Part shown: positions 4,656 through 6,163 of the stretch, piece after piece
Layout of the letters: each line of letters opens with the position of its first letter
Numbering within the stretch: the first letter of the stretch is position 1
Origin: SZUA-430 sp044375275
Lineage (GTDB): Bacteria; Pseudomonadota; Alphaproteobacteria; Micropepsales; Micropepsaceae
Length of the DNA stretch: 6,163 bases
NCBI GenBank assembly: GCA_044375275.1
Contig: JBILMZ010000209.1
Coordinates: forward strand, 1 to 6,163
Direction: 5' to 3'
Position numbers and translations under genes: made by a program
Notes under the pieces: model-generated
What the model was told of the DNA's origin: nothing
The model's database searches: none
What the model saw: the letters and a program-made list of their open reading frames with translations, nothing else

Positions 4656-5507
4656 ATGCGCCTGGGTCAAACAATTCGTCCATTCTTCGCCGGAACCGCC
4701 ATTGCCGTCGTCATCGCCTTTTCATCCGTTTCCGCCTCGGCAGATCAGGCGCTGAATGACGCCGTCAAGGGTAGCTGGCGAACGCCCGCCAATGTGCAGC
4801 GCGACGTCTGGCGCAAGCCTGTGGAAGCGCTGACGTTCTGGGGCCTCAAGCCGGGCATGGCGGTGCTTGAACTGTCTCCCGGTGGCGGCTGGTGGACAGA
4901 AATCCTCGCGCCTTACGCGCGCATGACAAAGGGCACGTACGCGGCCACTGCTGCGGACCTCAACAATCCGGAACTTTCGCAGGGTGCGAAAGATGCCCGC
5001 GCGCAGTTCGAGAAGAAGTTCTCGGACCAGACCATCTATGGCCCCATCACCTATGTGAACTTCGGACTGAAGTCGCAGGGCCTTGGTGCGCCGGGTTCGG
5101 TCGACTTCGTGCTGAACGGACGCAACATCCATAACTGGATGGCCAACGGCATTCTGGACAAGGTCATGGCGGAAAGCTTTGCCGTGCTGAAGTCTGGTGG
5201 CATCCTGGCCATTGAAGAGCACCGCAACGCGCCCGAGACTGCGCAGGACCCGAAGGCGCCGACCGGCTATGTCACCGAAGCCTTTGTGATTGCGGCTGCC
5301 GAGAAGGCTGGCTTCAAGCTTGCAGAGCGCTCGGAACTCTACGCGAATGCCAAGGATGATCGCGACCATCCCTTCGGCGTGTGGACGCTGCCCCCTGCCC
5401 GTCGCACGGCCCCGCAAGGACAGCCGGCCAACCCGAACTTCGACAGCGCGCCCTATGATGCGATTGGCGAAAGCGATCGCATGGCCCTGCGGTTCGTGAA
5501 GCCCTAG
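4656..5507 (+). CDS. exported methyltransferase-fold protein (predicted periplasmic, COG4798-like)
   Basis: The 283-residue protein begins with a Sec signal peptide: basic start, hydrophobic core (about 10-22) and a cleavage motif ASA before Asp30. The mature part follows a class I SAM-methyltransferase plan. Motif I-like VLELSPGGGWWTEIL spans 70-84, with Glu72 then Ser-Pro-Gly-Gly-Gly in place of the usual G-x-G-x-G. VDFVLNGRNIHNW (149-161) fits the strand-4 region, and LKSGGILAIEEHR (178-190) the strand-5 region. This resembles the predicted periplasmic methyltransferases common in alphaproteobacteria; no substrate is established that I know of. SAM is not expected in the periplasm, so the activity is uncertain. 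ATG 4656 is preferred because GAGGGG (4646-4651) precedes it and it gives a clean signal peptide; a TTG at 4644 would overlap that site. No convincing promoter is seen in 4573-4655. Confidence 0.88.
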   Translation: MRLGQTIRPFFAGTAIAVVIAFSSVSASADQALNDAVKGSWRTPANVQRDVWRKPVEALTFWGLKPGMAVLELSPGGGWWTEILAPYARMTKGTYAATAADLNNPELSQGAKDARAQFEKKFSDQTIYGPITYVNFGLKSQGLGAPGSVDFVLNGRNIHNWMANGILDKVMAESFAVLKSGGILAIEEHRNAPETAQDPKAPTGYVTEAFVIAAAEKAGFKLAERSELYANAKDDRDHPFGVWTLPPARRTAPQGQPANPNFDSAPYDAIGESDRMALRFVKP

Positions 5508-5534
5508 GGACTGGCGCATCTGCTGCAACTACGG

Positions 5535-5569
5535 GCCCCGGCGGTGAAAACCGGCCGGGGCTTGTCGTT
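5535..5569 (+). terminator. GC-rich terminator-like hairpin after the methyltransferase gene
   Basis: GCCCCGGC (5535-5542) pairs with GCCGGGGC (5554-5561). An inner GGT/ACC extension and a GAAA tetraloop follow, with one bulged G. A weak T-rich stretch (TTGTCGTT) comes after. This probably separates the methyltransferase transcript at least partly from the superoxide dismutase gene. The short U-tract makes it a weaker terminator than the one at 803-832. Confidence 0.55.
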
Positions 5570-5576
5570 ACAAGCC
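5559..5576 (+). promoter_or_regulatory. second hairpin overlapping the terminator-like stem
   Basis: GGCTTGT (5559-5565) and ACAAGCC (5570-5576) form a perfect 7-bp inverted repeat with a CGTT loop. It shares its first three bases with the 3' arm of the preceding hairpin, so full pairing of the two is mutually exclusive. It could be a weak antiterminator-like element or a protein-binding dyad upstream of the superoxide dismutase gene; no function is shown. Confidence 0.35.
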
Positions 5577-5621
5577 ACACACACCACATCGCCAAGAGTG
5601 CAAAAGCAGACAGGACAGCCA

Positions 5622-6163
5622 ATGGAAGCCCTCAAGAGCAATCGCCGCAACTTCATGACGGCCGCCGGCCTTGCGACTGCCGCAAGCCTGTTGCCCATGG
5701 CGTCGGCTTCAGCCTCAACAAAGTCGAAGGCGAAGAAACTGCAATTGCCACAGACTGCCGCGGCGCAGATGGCGCTGCCGTTTGATGTGGACGCGCTCGA
5801 ACCGGTGATCTCGGAGGAAACCATCAAGCTGCACCATGGCAAGCATCACAAGGGATATGCGGACAAGATGCTTGCGGCCATCAAGGATGGCCCCCTTGCC
5901 AACAAGTCCCTTGAGGACATCGTCATTGCGGCGTCGAAGAGCAAAAAGCTGACGGGTCTTTTCAATAATGCGGCCCAGACCTGGAACCATAATTTCTACT
6001 GGCAGAGCCTCACGCCAAAGTCCAAGCCGCCAACGGGCAAGCTGCTTTCGACCATCGAACGCGACTTTGGATCACTGGACGCCTGCAAGAAACTACTGGC
6101 TGAAACGAGCGTCGCGCAGTTTGCGAGTGGCTGGGGCTGGCTGGTGCTTGAACGCGGCAAGCT
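5622..6163 (+). CDS. sodB: Tat-exported Fe superoxide dismutase (C-terminus beyond window)
   Basis: This enzyme converts superoxide to oxygen and hydrogen peroxide. The 180 visible residues begin with a twin-arginine signal (NRRNFMTAAG, 7-16), a mildly hydrophobic stretch and an Ala-Ser-rich cleavage region (about 27-32). A basic linker follows, then the dismutase domain from about residue 50. Metal ligands visible are His71 (in LHHGKHHKGY) and His123 (in AAQTWNHNFYW); the second-sphere Tyr79 is also present. Gln119 in AAQ-x-WNH is the position that marks Fe-type rather than Mn-type enzymes. FASGWGWLV near the end matches the FGSGW block with one Gly-to-Ala change. The last two ligands (the DxWEH motif) lie beyond the edge. 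AGGA (5612-5615) 6 nt upstream supports the start. Tat export fits an enzyme that loads its metal and folds in the cytoplasm. It lies 114 nt after another exported protein. Confidence 0.95.
   Translation, partial: MEALKSNRRNFMTAAGLATAASLLPMASASASTKSKAKKLQLPQTAAAQMALPFDVDALEPVISEETIKLHHGKHHKGYADKMLAAIKDGPLANKSLEDIVIAASKSKKLTGLFNNAAQTWNHNFYWQSLTPKSKPPTGKLLSTIERDFGSLDACKKLLAETSVAQFASGWGWLVLERGK

Noticed and set aside
4722..5528. 268-codon minus-strand ORF opposite the methyltransferase gene
   Set aside because: Arginine-rich antisense shadow; the plus-strand protein has a signal peptide and methyltransferase motifs.

Overview
The window is a gene-dense, GC-rich bacterial chromosomal segment with short regulatory gaps. 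Its gene content and codon use suggest an alphaproteobacterium: a GcvA-like LysR regulator, an SPFH/ribbon-helix-helix gene pair, an HxlR regulator with an SCP2-like tail, an exported methyltransferase-like protein and a Tat-type iron superoxide dismutase. A Caulobacterales/Hyphomonadaceae-like host is a guess from that combination. There is no rRNA, tRNA, CRISPR array, insertion sequence or phage gene.

Left part (1-940). A LysR regulator runs off the left edge on the minus strand. Divergent from it is a 37-residue small ORF on the plus strand, too short for ordinary gene callers, followed by a textbook intrinsic terminator. The AT-rich gap between them has a promoter in each direction. A LysR-type dyad (T-N11-A) lies inside the lysR promoter, whose geometry predicts a leaderless lysR mRNA.

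Middle (937-2544, minus strand). Transcription runs SPFH/stomatin-like membrane protein, then a 61-residue ribbon-helix-helix protein 5 nt downstream, then a RidA-superfamily protein after a 60-nt gap with a GC-rich hairpin. The RidA-like protein appears to lack the substrate-binding arginine of true RidA. The SPFH promoter is overlaid by three ATATC repeats with an exact 11-bp period, a likely repressor operator that the operon's own RHH protein might bind.

Centre (2557-4572). An HxlR-family regulator (minus) is divergent from an acyl-CoA-dehydrogenase-fold flavoprotein (plus). The gap has two near-identical perfect palindromes, 23 bp apart, that look like the HxlR operators. The flavoprotein lacks the usual C-terminal catalytic glutamate position and has features resembling DszC/HsaA-type flavin monooxygenases. 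A perfect 17-bp stem-loop without a U-tract follows it.

Right part (4656-6163, plus strand). A predicted periplasmic methyltransferase-fold protein with a Sec signal peptide is followed by a Tat-signal Fe superoxide dismutase cut by the right edge. Both act outside the cytoplasm. The window therefore holds several self-contained regulator/target pairs with an envelope, redox and metabolite-damage flavour. I see no single obvious new defence or mobile system. The most notable signals are the operators, the small ORF and the non-canonical active sites.
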